This document shows positions 44,822-54,958 of a stretch of DNA of 64,000 bases, in pieces. Under the pieces are notes generated by a model. The model did not search any database, was not told the origin of the DNA, and saw nothing but the letters and a program-made list of their open reading frames with translations. Origin of the DNA: Sphingopyxis sp. HIX (GTDB lineage: Bacteria > Pseudomonadota > Alphaproteobacteria > Sphingomonadales > Sphingomonadaceae); contig NZ_LNSB01000003.1 in assembly GCF_001468285.1 (NCBI RefSeq), positions 62,001 to 126,000 of the forward strand. Direction: 5' to 3'. Every line of letters begins with the position of its first letter. The first letter of the stretch is position 1. Position numbers and translations under genes: made by a program.

Positions 44822-45325
44822 TCAGGCGCCGACGCGATAGGTCAGCGCGAGTTGGCGGGCCGGAACGGTCGGCCCGAAATAATAGGAGACGCTGTGCTTC
44901 TTGCCGTCCATCGACCATTCCCAGCGCATGCCGCCTTCATAGACGACGCGCACGGGGCGCAGGCCCAATTCCTTGCGCAGCCCCTTTTCGACGGCGTCGG
45001 CGACGGTCTCGCGGCCGCTTTCTTCCGCGCTCAGCGCGGCGTCGAAATCGCACTGGCCGGGGTCGGTGCGGGTGATGACGGTGCGCGCCGAGCGCCAGCG
45101 ATCGTCGTCGGCCTTTTCATAACCGAAGCTGCTTTTCGACACATTATAGTCGAAGCGCTTGGGGTTCGGGAAAATCGACAGGCACAGGTCGTCGAATTCG
45201 GCGACCGCCGCTTCGAGGCCGGTCACGCCCAGCCCGCCCGGCTGATCGAGCGCCGCATTCGCGGGGCCGGCGGCCGCGAGCGGCACGGCTGCCACGGCCA
45301 TTGCGACGAGAAATTGCCTTTTCAT
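44822..45325 (-). CDS. hypothetical secreted protein
   Basis: A 167-residue protein with a signal peptide ([20 protein letters not shown], cleavage near residue 24). The mature part contains two cysteines (DDLCLSIFP and GQCDFD) that may form a disulfide, and a [20 protein letters not shown] segment. No family is recognised. It lies between mcm (113 bases upstream) and bioB (85 bases downstream), on the same strand; operon membership is likely but not proven. Confidence 0.7.
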   Translation of the reverse strand: MKRQFLVAMAVAAVPLAAAGPANAALDQPGGLGVTGLEAAVAEFDDLCLSIFPNPKRFDYNVSKSSFGYEKADDDRWRSARTVITRTDPGQCDFDAALSAEESGRETVADAVEKGLRKELGLRPVRVVYEGGMRWEWSMDGKKHSVSYYFGPTVPARQLALTYRVGA

Positions 45326-45438
45326 ATCAAGCCTCCTCCATCACCGTCTGCCGGAAACCAGGTGGCGCGCCGGCATCGCGCCGAGGGTCATATCTTGCGG
45401 CGGAATCGCCCCGCCCGCAACGCCGTTGATCGCGGGGC

Positions 45439-47586
45439 TCACGCGGCATCCTCCAGCGGCGGCATATTGTGGCCGAGCAGGCGCAGCACATCGGCCGCGC
45501 ACTCGACGACATTGGAGCCGGGGCCATAGATGCCCTGCACCCCGGCGTCGCGCAGATAGTCGTAATCCTGCGGCGGGATGACGCCGCCGGCGATGACCTT
45601 GATGTCGGTGCGGCCCGCTTCCTTGAGCTTGCCGATCAGCTCGGGAATCAGCGTCTTGTGCCCCGCCGCCAGGCTCGACGCGCCGACGACGTCGACTTGC
45701 GCTTCGAGCGCGAGCACCACCGTCTCCTCGGGGGTCTGGAACAGCGGGCCCGACACGACGTCGAAGCCCATGTCGCCGAAGGCCGAGGCGATGACGTTCG
45801 CGCCGCGATCATGGCCGTCCTGCCCCATCTTGGCGACGAGCAATTTCGGCTTGCGCCCCATGCGGCGCTCGACCGCCGCGACGCCGTCGAGCACCTGCTG
45901 CCAGCGTGCATCGCCCTCATAGGGCGCGGCATAGACGCCCTTCACCGGGGTCGGCTGGGTGCCATAGCGGTCGAAGCTTTCCTCCATCGCCGACGAGATT
46001 TCGCCGAGCGTCGCGCGCGCACGTGCCGCTTCCACCGCATGGGCGAGGAGGTTGTTCTCGATCGACTGTTCGCCCGCCGCGGCATCACGCAGCGCCTTCA
46101 GCGCCGCCTGGCACGCGGCCTCGTCGCGGCCCGCCTTGGTCTTGTTGATCCGCGCGATCTGCGCCTCTCGGACCTTCGTGTTATCGACCTCGAGCGTTTC
46201 GAGCAAATCCTCGTTGGCGAGGCGATATTTGTTCACACCGACGATCACATCGTCGCCGCGGTCGACGCGTGCCTGCCGCGCGGCGGCGGCGGTTTCGATC
46301 ATCGCCTTGGGCCAGCCGGCGGCGACGGCCTTCGCCATGCCGCCTTCCTTCTCAACGCGGGCGATGATCTCCCACGCCTTGTCGACCAGTTCCTGCGTCA
46401 GCGCCTCGACATAGTATGAGCCGCCGAGCGGGTCGACGACCTTGGTCATCCCGGTTTCTTCCTGGATGACGATCTGGGTGTTGCGCGCGATGCGCGCCGA
46501 GAAATCGGTCGGCAGCGCGATCGCCTCGTCGAGCGCGTTGGTGTGGAGGCTCTGCGTGCCGCCGAGCATCGCCGCCATTGCCTCGATCGTCGTGCGCATG
46601 ACGTTGTTGTACGGGTCCTGCTCGGTGAGCGAGACACCCGACGTCTGGCAGTGGGTGCGCAGCATCTTCGACCGCTCGTCCTTCGCGCCGAGATTGGTCA
46701 TCACGCGGTGCCACAGGACGCGCGCGGCGCGCAGCTTGGCGATCTCCATGAAGAAGTTCATGCCGATCGCGAAGAAGAAGCTCAGGCGCCCCGCGAACTT
46801 GTCGATGTCGAGCCCGCTGGCGACGCCGTAGCGCACATATTCGGCGCCATCGGCGATCGTGAAGGCCAGCTCCTGCACCTGCGTCGCGCCGGCTTCCTGC
46901 ATATGATAGCCGGAGATCGAGATGCTGTTGAACTTGGGCATCTCGCGGCTGGTGTAGCCGAAGATGTCCGAGATGATCCGCATGCTCGGCTCGGGCGGGT
47001 AGATATAGGTGTTGCGGACCATGAACTCCTTCAGGATGTCGTTCTGGATGGTCCCGTCGAGCAATTTGCGCTCGACCCCCTGCTCCTCGCCCGCGACGAT
47101 GAAAAAGGCGAGGATGGGGATCACCGCACCGTTCATCGTCATGCTGACCGACATCTGGTCGAGCGGGATGCCGTCGAACAATATCTTCATATCCTCGACG
47201 CTGTCGATCGCGACCCCCGCCTTGCCGACGTCGCCGACGACGCGCACATGGTCGCTATCATAGCCGCGGTGCGTCGCGAGGTCGAAAGCGACCGACAGCC
47301 CCTTCTGCCCCGCGGCAAGGTTGCGGCGATAGAAGGCGTTCGATTCCTCGGCGGTCGAGAAACCCGCATATTGCCGGATCGTCCACGGCCGCCCCGCATA
47401 CATCGACGCCCGCACCCCGCGCGTGAAGGGCGCAAAGCCGGGCAGGCCGGGGTCCTCGCGCACGTCGTCGGCCGTATAGAGCGGCTTGACGTCGATCCCC
47501 TCGGGCGTCGCCCAGGTGAGGTCTTTGCCCTTCACTTCCTTGTCGGCGGCGGTCGCCCATTGGTCGAGGGTGGGTTTGTCGGTCAT
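45439..47586 (-). CDS. mcm: methylmalonyl-CoA mutase
   Basis: A 715-residue single-chain large-subunit mutase converting (R)-methylmalonyl-CoA to succinyl-CoA with adenosylcobalamin. The N-terminal TIM-barrel domain includes [20 protein letters not shown] and [18 protein letters not shown]-like sequence ([11 protein letters not shown]). The C-terminal cobalamin domain has DxHxxG as DGHDRGA with the cobalt-ligating His592, then [12 protein letters not shown]. No partner MeaB/ArgK G-protein chaperone gene is in the window. It is the central gene of the operon. Confidence 0.95.
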   Translation of the reverse strand: MTDKPTLDQWATAADKEVKGKDLTWATPEGIDVKPLYTADDVREDPGLPGFAPFTRGVRASMYAGRPWTIRQYAGFSTAEESNAFYRRNLAAGQKGLSVAFDLATHRGYDSDHVRVVGDVGKAGVAIDSVEDMKILFDGIPLDQMSVSMTMNGAVIPILAFFIVAGEEQGVERKLLDGTIQNDILKEFMVRNTYIYPPEPSMRIISDIFGYTSREMPKFNSISISGYHMQEAGATQVQELAFTIADGAEYVRYGVASGLDIDKFAGRLSFFFAIGMNFFMEIAKLRAARVLWHRVMTNLGAKDERSKMLRTHCQTSGVSLTEQDPYNNVMRTTIEAMAAMLGGTQSLHTNALDEAIALPTDFSARIARNTQIVIQEETGMTKVVDPLGGSYYVEALTQELVDKAWEIIARVEKEGGMAKAVAAGWPKAMIETAAAARQARVDRGDDVIVGVNKYRLANEDLLETLEVDNTKVREAQIARINKTKAGRDEAACQAALKALRDAAAGEQSIENNLLAHAVEAARARATLGEISSAMEESFDRYGTQPTPVKGVYAAPYEGDARWQQVLDGVAAVERRMGRKPKLLVAKMGQDGHDRGANVIASAFGDMGFDVVSGPLFQTPEETVVLALEAQVDVVGASSLAAGHKTLIPELIGKLKEAGRTDIKVIAGGVIPPQDYDYLRDAGVQGIYGPGSNVVECAADVLRLLGHNMPPLEDAA

Positions 47587-47597
47587 GGTCTTTGCTT

Positions 47598-48212
47598 TCA
47601 GGCCTGCGCGCTGGGCCGGGCCGACATGCGGTCGTGCCAGGCGCGCAGATGGATTAGGTCTTCGGGGAGCGGGATGCCGATGAAGGCGGCAAAATCGACA
47701 GTGGTGAGAAGCAGGATATCGGCCATGCTATACGCCTCGCCCGCAAGCCAGGGCGACTGGCCGAGCGCGGCATCGCACATTGCAAAGGCGTCGAGCGCGC
47801 GCGGGCGATTGGTCTCGCCATAATCGGGAAAGCGCTGGATCGGCAGGCGCGCGGTAAAGGGATGGGTGTGCACCCACACCTTGCCGATCGGCTCCATCAG
47901 CACCAGTTCGATGCGGCGAATCCACATTTCGATCGCGCCGATCTCGGCCGGGGTCATCCCGAACAGCGGCGCATCCGGATGCAGCGCCTCGAGATAGCGG
48001 CAGATCGCGACGCTCTCGGTCAGCACCGATCCGTCGTCGAGCTTCAGCGCCGGCGTCTGGCCGCGCGGATTGATCGCGAGAAAGGCGGGCGCCTTATGCT
48101 CGCCAGCGACGATCGAGATCGTCTCGCTCGGCAGGTCGATGCCCTTCTCCGCCGCGAAGATGCGGACGCGGCGCGGATTGGGCGCGGGATTGGGGCTGTC
48201 GTAGAAGATCAT
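47598..48212 (-). CDS. glutathione S-transferase family protein
   Basis: A 204-residue GST. The N-terminal thioredoxin-like domain begins [20 protein letters not shown], followed by [20 protein letters not shown] near residue 48 (the cis-Pro and gamma-Glu-binding region). The C-terminal helical domain contains [20 protein letters not shown]. The ATG at 48212 overlaps the mce stop by one base, and mcm starts 11 bases after its own stop. It is thus firmly embedded in the methylmalonyl operon. Substrate is unknown; detoxification of a reactive acrylyl intermediate is a guess. Confidence 0.87.
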   Translation of the reverse strand: MIFYDSPNPAPNPRRVRIFAAEKGIDLPSETISIVAGEHKAPAFLAINPRGQTPALKLDDGSVLTESVAICRYLEALHPDAPLFGMTPAEIGAIEMWIRRIELVLMEPIGKVWVHTHPFTARLPIQRFPDYGETNRPRALDAFAMCDAALGQSPWLAGEAYSMADILLLTTVDFAAFIGIPLPEDLIHLRAWHDRMSARPSAQA

Positions 48213-48652
48213 CAATGATCGCCCTTCGGCGTCTCCATGATCTCGGTCAGCACCCCGCCCATATCCTTGGGGTGCAGGAAGAAGATCAACGTCCCATGCG
48301 CCCCGATGCGAGGCTCGCCGAGCACGCGCTTGCCCAGCGCTTCGAACTCCGCCTTGGCGGCGTGGATGTCGGGCACTTCGTAGCACATGTGATGCTGGCC
48401 TCCTGCGGGGTTCTTCTGCAGGAAACCCGCGATCGATTCATTGCCCGGCAGTGGCTCGATCAGCTCGATCTGTGTGCCGTTCAGCGCGCCGTCGGCGCCG
48501 GGCGTATCGACGAAGCACACTTTGACGCCCTGCTCGGGCAGGTCGAAGGGGTCGTGGATCTTCGTCGCGCCCATCACGTCGCGGTAGAAGACGATGCTGT
48601 CGGCGATCGACGGCGTCGCGACGCCGATGTGGTTCAAACGTCCCAGTTTCAT
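48212..48652 (-). CDS. mce: methylmalonyl-CoA epimerase
   Basis: A 146-residue VOC-fold metalloenzyme that converts (S)- to (R)-methylmalonyl-CoA. The metal-site pattern is visible: His in LNHIGVATPS, Glu in TQIELIEPL, His in GGQHHMCYEVPD, and Glu in GGVLTEIME. The start at 48652 (MKLGRLNH) overlaps the upstream 86-residue gene by four bases, and its stop overlaps GST by one. It bridges PccAB and Mcm chemically. Confidence 0.94.
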   Translation of the reverse strand: MKLGRLNHIGVATPSIADSIVFYRDVMGATKIHDPFDLPEQGVKVCFVDTPGADGALNGTQIELIEPLPGNESIAGFLQKNPAGGQHHMCYEVPDIHAAKAEFEALGKRVLGEPRIGAHGTLIFFLHPKDMGGVLTEIMETPKGDH

Positions 48653-48909
48653 AAGGCCCTCGATATCCATCCAAAGGTGATCGCGATCCCGATCGCGACA
48701 AAAACCAGCGCCAGCACCGCAACGAACTGCGTACCGTGCACCGCGAACGCGAAACCCACCGGATTGGCCTCGCGCGTCAGCCCGCGGCCCATGCCGCGAT
48801 CGATCACCCCCGCCTGCCCCCAATGGCGCGCCATCATCCACGCGCTGCGCGCGACGACCCAGGCGCCGAGCGTCCAGCACATAGAAATCGCGGCCCAGAG
48901 AAATTCCAT
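48649..48909 (-). CDS. hypothetical small membrane protein
   Basis: An 86-residue protein starting at 48909 (MEFLWAAIS). One hydrophobic segment is at the N-terminus (residues 3-22) and another near the C-terminus (FVAVLALVFVAIGIAITFGW). It lies between pccB (30 bases) and mce (overlap ATGA). I do not recognise a family. Its conservation in this operon in other species would be the best evidence of function. Confidence 0.65.
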   Translation of the reverse strand: MEFLWAAISMCWTLGAWVVARSAWMMARHWGQAGVIDRGMGRGLTREANPVGFAFAVHGTQFVAVLALVFVAIGIAITFGWISRAL

Positions 48910-48939
48910 CGCCTTCGCCTCAGCAGCCCGAACCCTCAC

Positions 48940-50472
48940 TCACAACGGAATATTATCGTGCTTCTTCCAGGGGTTCTCCAGGCTCTTGTTCCGCAGCTTC
49001 CGCAAGCCCACCGCGATCCGCTTGCGGGTCGAGTGCGGGTAGATCACCTCATCGATGTAGCCGCGCGACGCCGCCACGAACGGATTGGCGAAGCGGTCCT
49101 CATATTCCTTGGTGCGCTCGGCGATCTTTTCGGGATCGCCGATGTCCTTGCGGAAGATGATCTCGACCGCGCCCTTCGCACCCATCACCGCGATCTCGGC
49201 GGTCGGCCAGGCATAGTTCAGATCGCCGCGCAGATGCTTCGACGCCATCACGTCATAGGCGCCGCCATAGGCCTTGCGCGTGATCACCGTGATCTTGGGC
49301 ACCGTCGCCTCGGCATAAGCGAAGAGCAGTTTCGCGCCATGCTTGATGATGCCGTTATATTCCTGCGCGGTGCCGGGCAGGAAGCCGGGGACGTCGACGA
49401 AGGTGACGATCGGGATTTCGAACGCATCGCAGAAGCGCACGAAACGCGCGGCCTTCTTCGACGAATTGATGTCGAGCACCCCCGCGAGCACCAGCGGCTG
49501 GTTCGCGACGATACCGATCGAGCGCCCTTCGATGCGCCCGAAGCCGCAGATGATATTGCCCGCATGCGCCGGCTGCACCTCGAAGAAATCGCCCTCGTCG
49601 ACGGTCTTCCGGATCAGCTCGTGCATGTCGTAGGGCTGATTAGCATTGGGCGGGATCAGCGTATCGAGGCTGTCCTCGGCGCGGTCGTATGGATCGCTCG
49701 TCGGGCGCACCGGCACCCCGCTGCGGTTGTTTTCGGGCAGATAATCGAAGAAATCGCGTGCCGCGAGCAAAGTCTCGATGTCATTCTCGAACGCCAGGTC
49801 GGCGACCGAACTCTTGGTCGTGTGCGTGATCGCGCCGCCGAGTTGCTCCTGCGTCACCACCTCGTTGGTGACCGTCTTGACCACATCGGGGCCGGTCACG
49901 AACATGTACGAGCTGTCCTTCACCATGAAGATGAAGTCGGTCATCGCGGGCGAGTAGACCGCGCCGCCCGCGCAGGGGCCCATGATCAGGCTGATCTGCG
50001 GCACGACGCCCGAGGCGAGCACGTTGCGCTGGAACACCTCAGCATAGCCGCCCAAGGACGCCACACCCTCCTGGATGCGCGCGCCGCCGCTGTCGTTCAG
50101 GCCGATGACGGGGGCGCCGACCTGCATCGCCTTGTCCATGATCTTGCAGATCTTCTCCGCGTGGCGCTTCGACAGCGCGCCGCCGAAGACGGTGAAATCC
50201 TGGCTGAAGACATAGACGAGGCGGCCGTTGATCGTGCCCGATCCGGTGACGACGCCGTCGCCCGGAATCTTCTGGTCCTGCATGCCGAAATCGACGCAGT
50301 CATGCTCGACATAGGCGTCGAGTTCCTCGAACGACCCCTCGTCGAGCAACACGTCGAGCCGCTCGCGCGCGGTCAGCTTGCCCTTGCTGTGCTGCGCCTC
50401 GATGCGCTTTTCCCCACCGCCCAGGCGGGCGGCGGCGCGGCGGGCTTCCATTTCGGCGATATTGGCGGACAT
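48940..50472 (-). CDS. pccB: propionyl-CoA carboxylase beta subunit (carboxyltransferase)
   Basis: A 510-residue carboxyltransferase with the duplicated crotonase-like fold. Landmarks are [57 protein letters not shown] and [14 protein letters not shown] in the N half. In the C half they are [35 protein letters not shown] and [18 protein letters not shown]. The start at 50472 (MSANIAEM) is preferred because upstream frame runs into the operator region. It is the first gene of the 50472-41095 operon. Confidence 0.95.
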   Translation of the reverse strand: MSANIAEMEARRAAARLGGGEKRIEAQHSKGKLTARERLDVLLDEGSFEELDAYVEHDCVDFGMQDQKIPGDGVVTGSGTINGRLVYVFSQDFTVFGGALSKRHAEKICKIMDKAMQVGAPVIGLNDSGGARIQEGVASLGGYAEVFQRNVLASGVVPQISLIMGPCAGGAVYSPAMTDFIFMVKDSSYMFVTGPDVVKTVTNEVVTQEQLGGAITHTTKSSVADLAFENDIETLLAARDFFDYLPENNRSGVPVRPTSDPYDRAEDSLDTLIPPNANQPYDMHELIRKTVDEGDFFEVQPAHAGNIICGFGRIEGRSIGIVANQPLVLAGVLDINSSKKAARFVRFCDAFEIPIVTFVDVPGFLPGTAQEYNGIIKHGAKLLFAYAEATVPKITVITRKAYGGAYDVMASKHLRGDLNYAWPTAEIAVMGAKGAVEIIFRKDIGDPEKIAERTKEYEDRFANPFVAASRGYIDEVIYPHSTRKRIAVGLRKLRNKSLENPWKKHDNIPL

Positions 50473-50535
50473 GCGGCTCTCCGGTTTTCTGGAGACTGCC
50501 GTCTGCGCCGCGGCGCGTCCGGATGCAAATGCGAA

Positions 50536-50566
50536 TTTGCAAAGTTGCAAAGTCATGGTTTGCAAA
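50536..50566. promoter_or_regulatory. PccR/ScfR-type operator cluster, TTTGCAAA repeats
   Basis: TTTGCAAA occurs at 50536-50543 and 50559-50566, with TTGCAAA at 50545-50551 between. A related ATGCAAAT lies at 50523-50530. It lies between pccB and the regulator gene. PccR of Rhodobacter sphaeroides and RamB of Corynebacterium recognise TTTGCAAA-type sites (established knowledge), so this is a strong operator candidate controlling both directions. Confidence 0.8.
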
Positions 50567-50579
50567 GTAGCATTGCACC

Positions 50580-51989
50580 ATGCAGCCAACCCGACTCTAC
50601 GCTGGGCGGCAACTTCGCAAAGTTCGTGAAAGCCGCGCGATCCGCCAGGCCGACTTTGCCGCGCAGCTCGGCATCTCGGCATCGTACCTCAGCCAGATCG
50701 AACACGACGACCGTCCGCTGACCCCCGCCCTCCTTGACCGGCTGCAAAAGCTCTTCCCGCTCGAATGGGAGGAAGTCGCCGCCGAAACCGGCGACCGCCG
50801 CGCCGGCGCGCTGCGCGAGGCGGCCGCCGATCCGCTCTTCGCGGCCGCCCCTCTGCCCCCCGAACAGCTCGAACGCGCGGCGCTCCAGCAGCCGCAGCTC
50901 GCCGACCAGTTCGTCGCGCTCCACGCCGCCTATCGCCGCGCGGGCCAGCGGCTGCAGATCATCGACGAGGCGCTGACCGGCGGCACCGCCGAGGGCAGCC
51001 GCCTGCCGTGGGAGGAGGTGCGCGACTGGTTCCACGACGCGGGCAATTATGTCGACAGCATCGACCGCGCCGCCGAGACGCTCGCGGGCCAGCTGCGCGG
51101 CAAGGATCCGTCGCCCGCGATCGAGACGATCGAGCGGCGGCTGCGCGACGCGCTCGGCATTTCGATCGTCTACAACCAGACGCAGGCGCTGCGCGACTAT
51201 GACGCGACGATGCGCCATCTGGTGATCGACCCGTCGCAGCCCGCCGAAAGCCGCCGCTTCCAGCTCGCGCACCAGCTCGCCGCGCTCGCGCTGGCGAACG
51301 AGATCGCCGCGGTGGTCGAGGCGTCGCCGCTGCGCACCGCGGCGGCGCGGCAATTGCTCCACGTCGGGCTCGCCAATTACGCCGCGGGCGCGGTGCTGAT
51401 GCCCTATGCCCCGTTCCGCGCCAGCGCGCGCGCGGTGCGCCACGACATCGACCGGCTGCGCCTGAACTATGGCGTGAGCTTCGAACAGGCGTGCCATCGG
51501 CTCTCGACGCTCCAGCGCCCCGGCGCGCGCGGCATCCCGATGTTCTTCTGCCGCGTCGACATGGCGGGCAACATCACCAAGCGGCACTCGGCGACGCGGC
51601 TGCAATTCGCGCGCTTCGGCGGCGCCTGCCCCTTGTGGATCGTCCACGAAGCGGCGGCGATCCCCGACCGCATCCTGTTCCAGCTCGCCGAGACCCCCGA
51701 TGGCCTGCGTTATGTGTCGATGGCGAAGGGGTTGGTGAAACCCTCGGGCAGCTACGCCCGCTCGCCCCGCCGCTATGCCGTCGCGCTGGGGTGCGAGGCG
51801 CAATATGCCGCCGATTTCGTCTATGCCGACGGGGTCGATGTCGGTGCGCCGCAGGCGGCGACGCGCATCGGATCGTCGTGCCGCATCTGCCCGCGCGACG
51901 ATTGCGACCAGCGCGCCTTCCCGCCGAGCGACCGGCCGATCCTGGTCGATCCGGACCGCCGCGACGTGGTGCCCTACCGGATCGGCTAG
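50580..51989 (+). CDS. pccR: short-chain fatty acyl-CoA regulator, PccR/ScfR family
   Basis: A 469-residue regulator. The N-terminal XRE helix-turn-helix (residues 8-62, with [20 protein letters not shown]) is followed by an IrrE/ImmA-like domain. The C-terminal ScfR domain has the Cys cluster [18 protein letters not shown] near residue 430. PccR in Rhodobacter sphaeroides senses propionyl-CoA and activates pcc genes. Divergent placement against pccB and TTTGCAAA sites in the shared promoter support the same role here. It ends overlapping the convergent LysR gene by four bases. Confidence 0.9.
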   Translation: MQPTRLYAGRQLRKVRESRAIRQADFAAQLGISASYLSQIEHDDRPLTPALLDRLQKLFPLEWEEVAAETGDRRAGALREAAADPLFAAAPLPPEQLERAALQQPQLADQFVALHAAYRRAGQRLQIIDEALTGGTAEGSRLPWEEVRDWFHDAGNYVDSIDRAAETLAGQLRGKDPSPAIETIERRLRDALGISIVYNQTQALRDYDATMRHLVIDPSQPAESRRFQLAHQLAALALANEIAAVVEASPLRTAAARQLLHVGLANYAAGAVLMPYAPFRASARAVRHDIDRLRLNYGVSFEQACHRLSTLQRPGARGIPMFFCRVDMAGNITKRHSATRLQFARFGGACPLWIVHEAAAIPDRILFQLAETPDGLRYVSMAKGLVKPSGSYARSPRRYAVALGCEAQYAADFVYADGVDVGAPQAATRIGSSCRICPRDDCDQRAFPPSDRPILVDPDRRDVVPYRIG

Positions 51990-52879
51990 CCGGCGATCAC
52001 CAGTTCTTCGTCGAGGAAATCGAGAAACGCCCGGATACGCGCAGCCGCACGATCCTCGGCCGCATAGAGCGCGTGGATATCCTCGCCGTCGCCGGGGTGG
52101 TAATCGGCGAGCAGTTCGACGAGCCGGCCCGCCGCAAGGTCGGCGGCGACGTGGAACTGCCCATGGCGCGAAATCCCGCCGCCCGCGACCGCCATCTGGC
52201 GCACGAGGTCGCCCGAATTGCCGAAGAAGCTGCCGGGCACCGGCCGGTGCGCGACGCGGCCGCCGATCAGGAAGGGCCAGCTGTCGATCGAGCGGCGGAA
52301 GCTGAAGCGCAGGCAGTCGTGGGTGTCGAGGTCGTCGGGCGTCCGCGGCGTCCCGCGCCGCGCGAGATAGGCGGGGCTGGCGACGAGCACCATGCGGCTG
52401 TGCCCGAGCTTCTTGGCGCGCAGGCTGGTGTCGCGCAGCGGGCCGATGCGGATCGCGATATCGGCGCGCTCCTCGACCAGATCAACGACCGTATCGGACA
52501 GCGCGAGGTCGAGAGTGATCTCCGGATAGCGCGCGGTGAACTTCGGCAGGATCGGCAGCAAGGGCACGCCGATCGACGGCGAGGCGTTGACGCGCAGCAG
52601 CCCGCGGGGCCCCTGTTTCTCGCGCCCGAGGCCTTCTTCGACCGTCTCGATCTCGGCGAGCAGCACGCTCATCCGGTCGCGATAGGCGGTCCCCTCGATG
52701 GTCAGCGCGAGCGAGCGCGTCGTGCGGCGGAACAGGATCGTACCGAGCCTCTGCTCGAGCCGCGCCACGCTGCGGCTGACCGCCGAGGGGGTTAGGCGCA
52801 GCGCCTTGGCTGCCGCCGCGAAGCTGCCGCCGCTCGCCACCGCGAGGAAGGTCTCGATATCGCCGAACCGATTGTCCAT
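51986..52879 (-). CDS. LysR-family transcriptional regulator
   Basis: A 297-residue LTTR. The N-terminal winged helix (residues 1-60, FGDIETFLAVASGGSFAAAA, then LTPSAVSRSVARLEQRLG) is followed by a LysR substrate-binding domain. The ATG at 52879 is chosen because AGGA lies six bases upstream; an in-frame ATG at 52885 abuts the AGGA. It diverges from the SDR gene at 52992, its likely target, with a dyad between them. The inducer is unknown. Confidence 0.88.
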   Translation of the reverse strand: MDNRFGDIETFLAVASGGSFAAAAKALRLTPSAVSRSVARLEQRLGTILFRRTTRSLALTIEGTAYRDRMSVLLAEIETVEEGLGREKQGPRGLLRVNASPSIGVPLLPILPKFTARYPEITLDLALSDTVVDLVEERADIAIRIGPLRDTSLRAKKLGHSRMVLVASPAYLARRGTPRTPDDLDTHDCLRFSFRRSIDSWPFLIGGRVAHRPVPGSFFGNSGDLVRQMAVAGGGISRHGQFHVAADLAAGRLVELLADYHPGDGEDIHALYAAEDRAAARIRAFLDFLDEELVIAG

Positions 52880-52897
52880 CGCCATTCCTGATTTTGA

Positions 52898-52914
52898 ATC
52901 ACCACTGAAGTGAT
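52898..52914. promoter_or_regulatory. LysR-type dyad ATCAC-N7-GTGAT
   Basis: Perfect 5-base arms with a 7-base spacer in the LysR/SDR intergenic region, compatible with T-N11-A sites of LTTRs. A second overlapping dyad CACT-GA-AGTG lies within it. Confidence 0.6.
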
Positions 52915-52991
52915 GAATGACATTCTAATCAACAATGGACCGCGGCGCTATCTTGCATTCATCAAATGGCTTCCATCCAAGGAGACGCATC

Positions 52992-53777
52992 ATGGACCTG
53001 AAACTCAACGGCAAGACCGCCCTCGTCACCGGATCGACCGCCGGCATCGGCTTCGCGATCGCCAAGCGCCTCGCCGAGGCGGGCGTCGCGGTCGTCATCA
53101 CGGGTCGCAACCAGGCGAAGCTCGACGAAGCCGCCGCCGAGCTGGCGCAGGCGGGCACGATCCGCGCGGTGCTCGCCGATCCCGCGACCGCCGAGGGCGC
53201 CGCGGCGCTGATCGCCGCGGTCCCCGAAGTCGATATCCTCATCAACAACCTCGGCATCTACGAAGCCAAGCCCTTCGCCGAGATCAGCGACGCCGACTGG
53301 CACCATATCTTCGAGGTCAATGTGGTGAGCGGCGCCCGGCTGTCGCGGCATTATTTCCCCAAGATGCTCGAGAAGAACTGGGGCCGCGTGATCTTCATCG
53401 CGAGCGAGAGCGGGCTGCTGCCGCCGGCCGAGATGATCCATTACGGCATGACCAAGACTGCGCAGCTGACCATCGCGCGCGGACTCGCCGAGCAGACCAA
53501 GGGCACGGGCGTGACGGTCAATTCGGTGCTGCCGGGGCCGACGCGCTCGGAGGGCATCGTCGACTTCATCCAGTCGGTGGTGTCGAACCCCGATGCGCCC
53601 GAGGCCGAACGCGAAGCGACCTTCTTCGAGGAACTGCGCCCGCTGTCGCTGATCCGCCGCCTGATCGACGCCGACGAGATCGGCGCGACGGTAGCGTTCC
53701 TCGCGAGCCCGCTGGCCGCGGCGACCAACGGCGCCGCGATCCGCGCCGAGGGCGGGATCGTGCCGACGATTGCGTAA
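52992..53777 (+). CDS. short-chain dehydrogenase/reductase
   Basis: A 261-residue SDR. The cofactor motif TGSTAGIGFAIA is near residue 12, NNLGIYE near 84, and the catalytic YGMTK gives Tyr151 and Lys155. The segment VVITGRNQAK, with Arg after the second strand, favours NADPH. The start at 52992 (MDLKLN) follows AAGGAGACG. Its divergent LysR neighbour probably controls it. The substrate is unknown. Confidence 0.88.
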   Translation: MDLKLNGKTALVTGSTAGIGFAIAKRLAEAGVAVVITGRNQAKLDEAAAELAQAGTIRAVLADPATAEGAAALIAAVPEVDILINNLGIYEAKPFAEISDADWHHIFEVNVVSGARLSRHYFPKMLEKNWGRVIFIASESGLLPPAEMIHYGMTKTAQLTIARGLAEQTKGTGVTVNSVLPGPTRSEGIVDFIQSVVSNPDAPEAEREATFFEELRPLSLIRRLIDADEIGATVAFLASPLAAATNGAAIRAEGGIVPTIA

Positions 53778-53779
53778 AA

Positions 53780-53882
53780 CTCTCCCCTCCCATTCATGGG
53801 AGGGGTCGGGGGAGGGCCTGTTAGGAAAGAGAGCAACGAAACATGCCCTCCCCTAGCCCCTCCCGCAAGCGGGAGGGGAACT
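53780..53882. repeat. palindromic repeat, family C, copy 2, at a convergent junction
   Basis: Same layout as 11647-11754. A left hairpin with a CCCATTCATGGG core is unlike that of copy 1, whereas the right 42 bases (53841-53882) are identical. It lies between convergent genes and touches the stop codon of the following minus-strand gene. Confidence 0.87.
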
Positions 53883-54897
53883 AGACCTTCACGATCCCCC
53901 GCCCGATCAGATCCTGCGCCGTCGCGAGGATCGCTTCCTCGGGCGGGCGCATCGTCCAGCCGAGACGCTCCATCGCATGGCTGCTGTCGCCGCCGCGGAC
54001 ATTGCCGAGCTCGGCGACGACCTGCTTGAGTTCGGGGCGGACGAGCGCCATCAATTTCAGCAGCCAGTCGGGCATCTTCTTCGTCGGCACCTTGCGCGCC
54101 TGTTCGCCCAGATTGGCTTTCAGGATATTCGCGACGTCGATGAATTTCAGGAACGGCCCCGAGCAGACGAAGCGCTCGTCCCTGATCCCCTCGGCAGTCA
54201 GCGCGCGATAATGCATGTCGGCGACGTCGCGCACGTCGATGATGCCGAAGCCGACGTCGGGGCACATCGGCACCTTGCCCTCAAGCAGCTGTTTCACCAC
54301 TTCGATCGAGGTCGAGAGGTCGTCCGACAGCAACGGCCCGAACACCGCCGCCGGATTGACCGACGCGAATTCCATCTCGCCGCCCTCGGCCGCGACCCAG
54401 TCGCGCGCGGCGCGCTCGGCGACGGTCTTCGAGCGCGGATAGGGCATGACCTCAGGGTTGGCGAGATTGCTCCAGTCGGCCTCGTTGTAGAGATCGCGGC
54501 CCTTGCCATGGCCATAAGCGATGGCGGCCATCGACGAGGTGAGCACGAAGCGTTTCACCCCGGCGGCGCGGGCAAATCGCAGCGCGCGTAAGGCGCCTTC
54601 GCGCGCCGGAATCACCAGATCGTCGGCGTGCTTGGGCACATCGAGCGGAAAGGGCGACGCGACATGCGCGACATGGCTGCAGCCCGCGATCGCCTCGGCC
54701 CAGCCGGCGTCATGTTCGAGGTCGGCGGCAAAGAAGCGCAGTTGGCTGTCATCGACTGCGAGCCAGCCGCGCACCTCCGCCTCGCGCTTCAGGCTGCGCA
54801 CCGTGGTGTGGACGCGCCAGCCGTTTTCGATCAGCTGCCGGATCAGGAAGCCCGCGATATAGCCGCTGCCTCCGGTGACCAATACCGTGCCCGCCAT
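53881..54897 (-). CDS. NAD(P)-dependent epimerase/reductase (dihydroflavonol reductase-like)
   Basis: A 338-residue extended SDR. The N-terminal VLVTGGSGYIAGFLIRQL binds NAD(P), and VLTSSMAAIAYGHG and the catalytic YPRSK (near residue 158) follow. The family reduces carbonyls or epimerises sugar nucleotides; the substrate here is not evident. Arg in TTVRSLKRE after the second strand favours NADP. It is convergent with the SDR and its stop is next to the family C repeat. Confidence 0.83.
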   Translation of the reverse strand: MAGTVLVTGGSGYIAGFLIRQLIENGWRVHTTVRSLKREAEVRGWLAVDDSQLRFFAADLEHDAGWAEAIAGCSHVAHVASPFPLDVPKHADDLVIPAREGALRALRFARAAGVKRFVLTSSMAAIAYGHGKGRDLYNEADWSNLANPEVMPYPRSKTVAERAARDWVAAEGGEMEFASVNPAAVFGPLLSDDLSTSIEVVKQLLEGKVPMCPDVGFGIIDVRDVADMHYRALTAEGIRDERFVCSGPFLKFIDVANILKANLGEQARKVPTKKMPDWLLKLMALVRPELKQVVAELGNVRGGDSSHAMERLGWTMRPPEEAILATAQDLIGRGIVKV

Positions 54898-54958
54898 GCG
54901 CCCCTCCCTTGCCTGTTATGGCGGCGAAAGTAGCGCATTTGCGTTGCAGCTCGAAACG

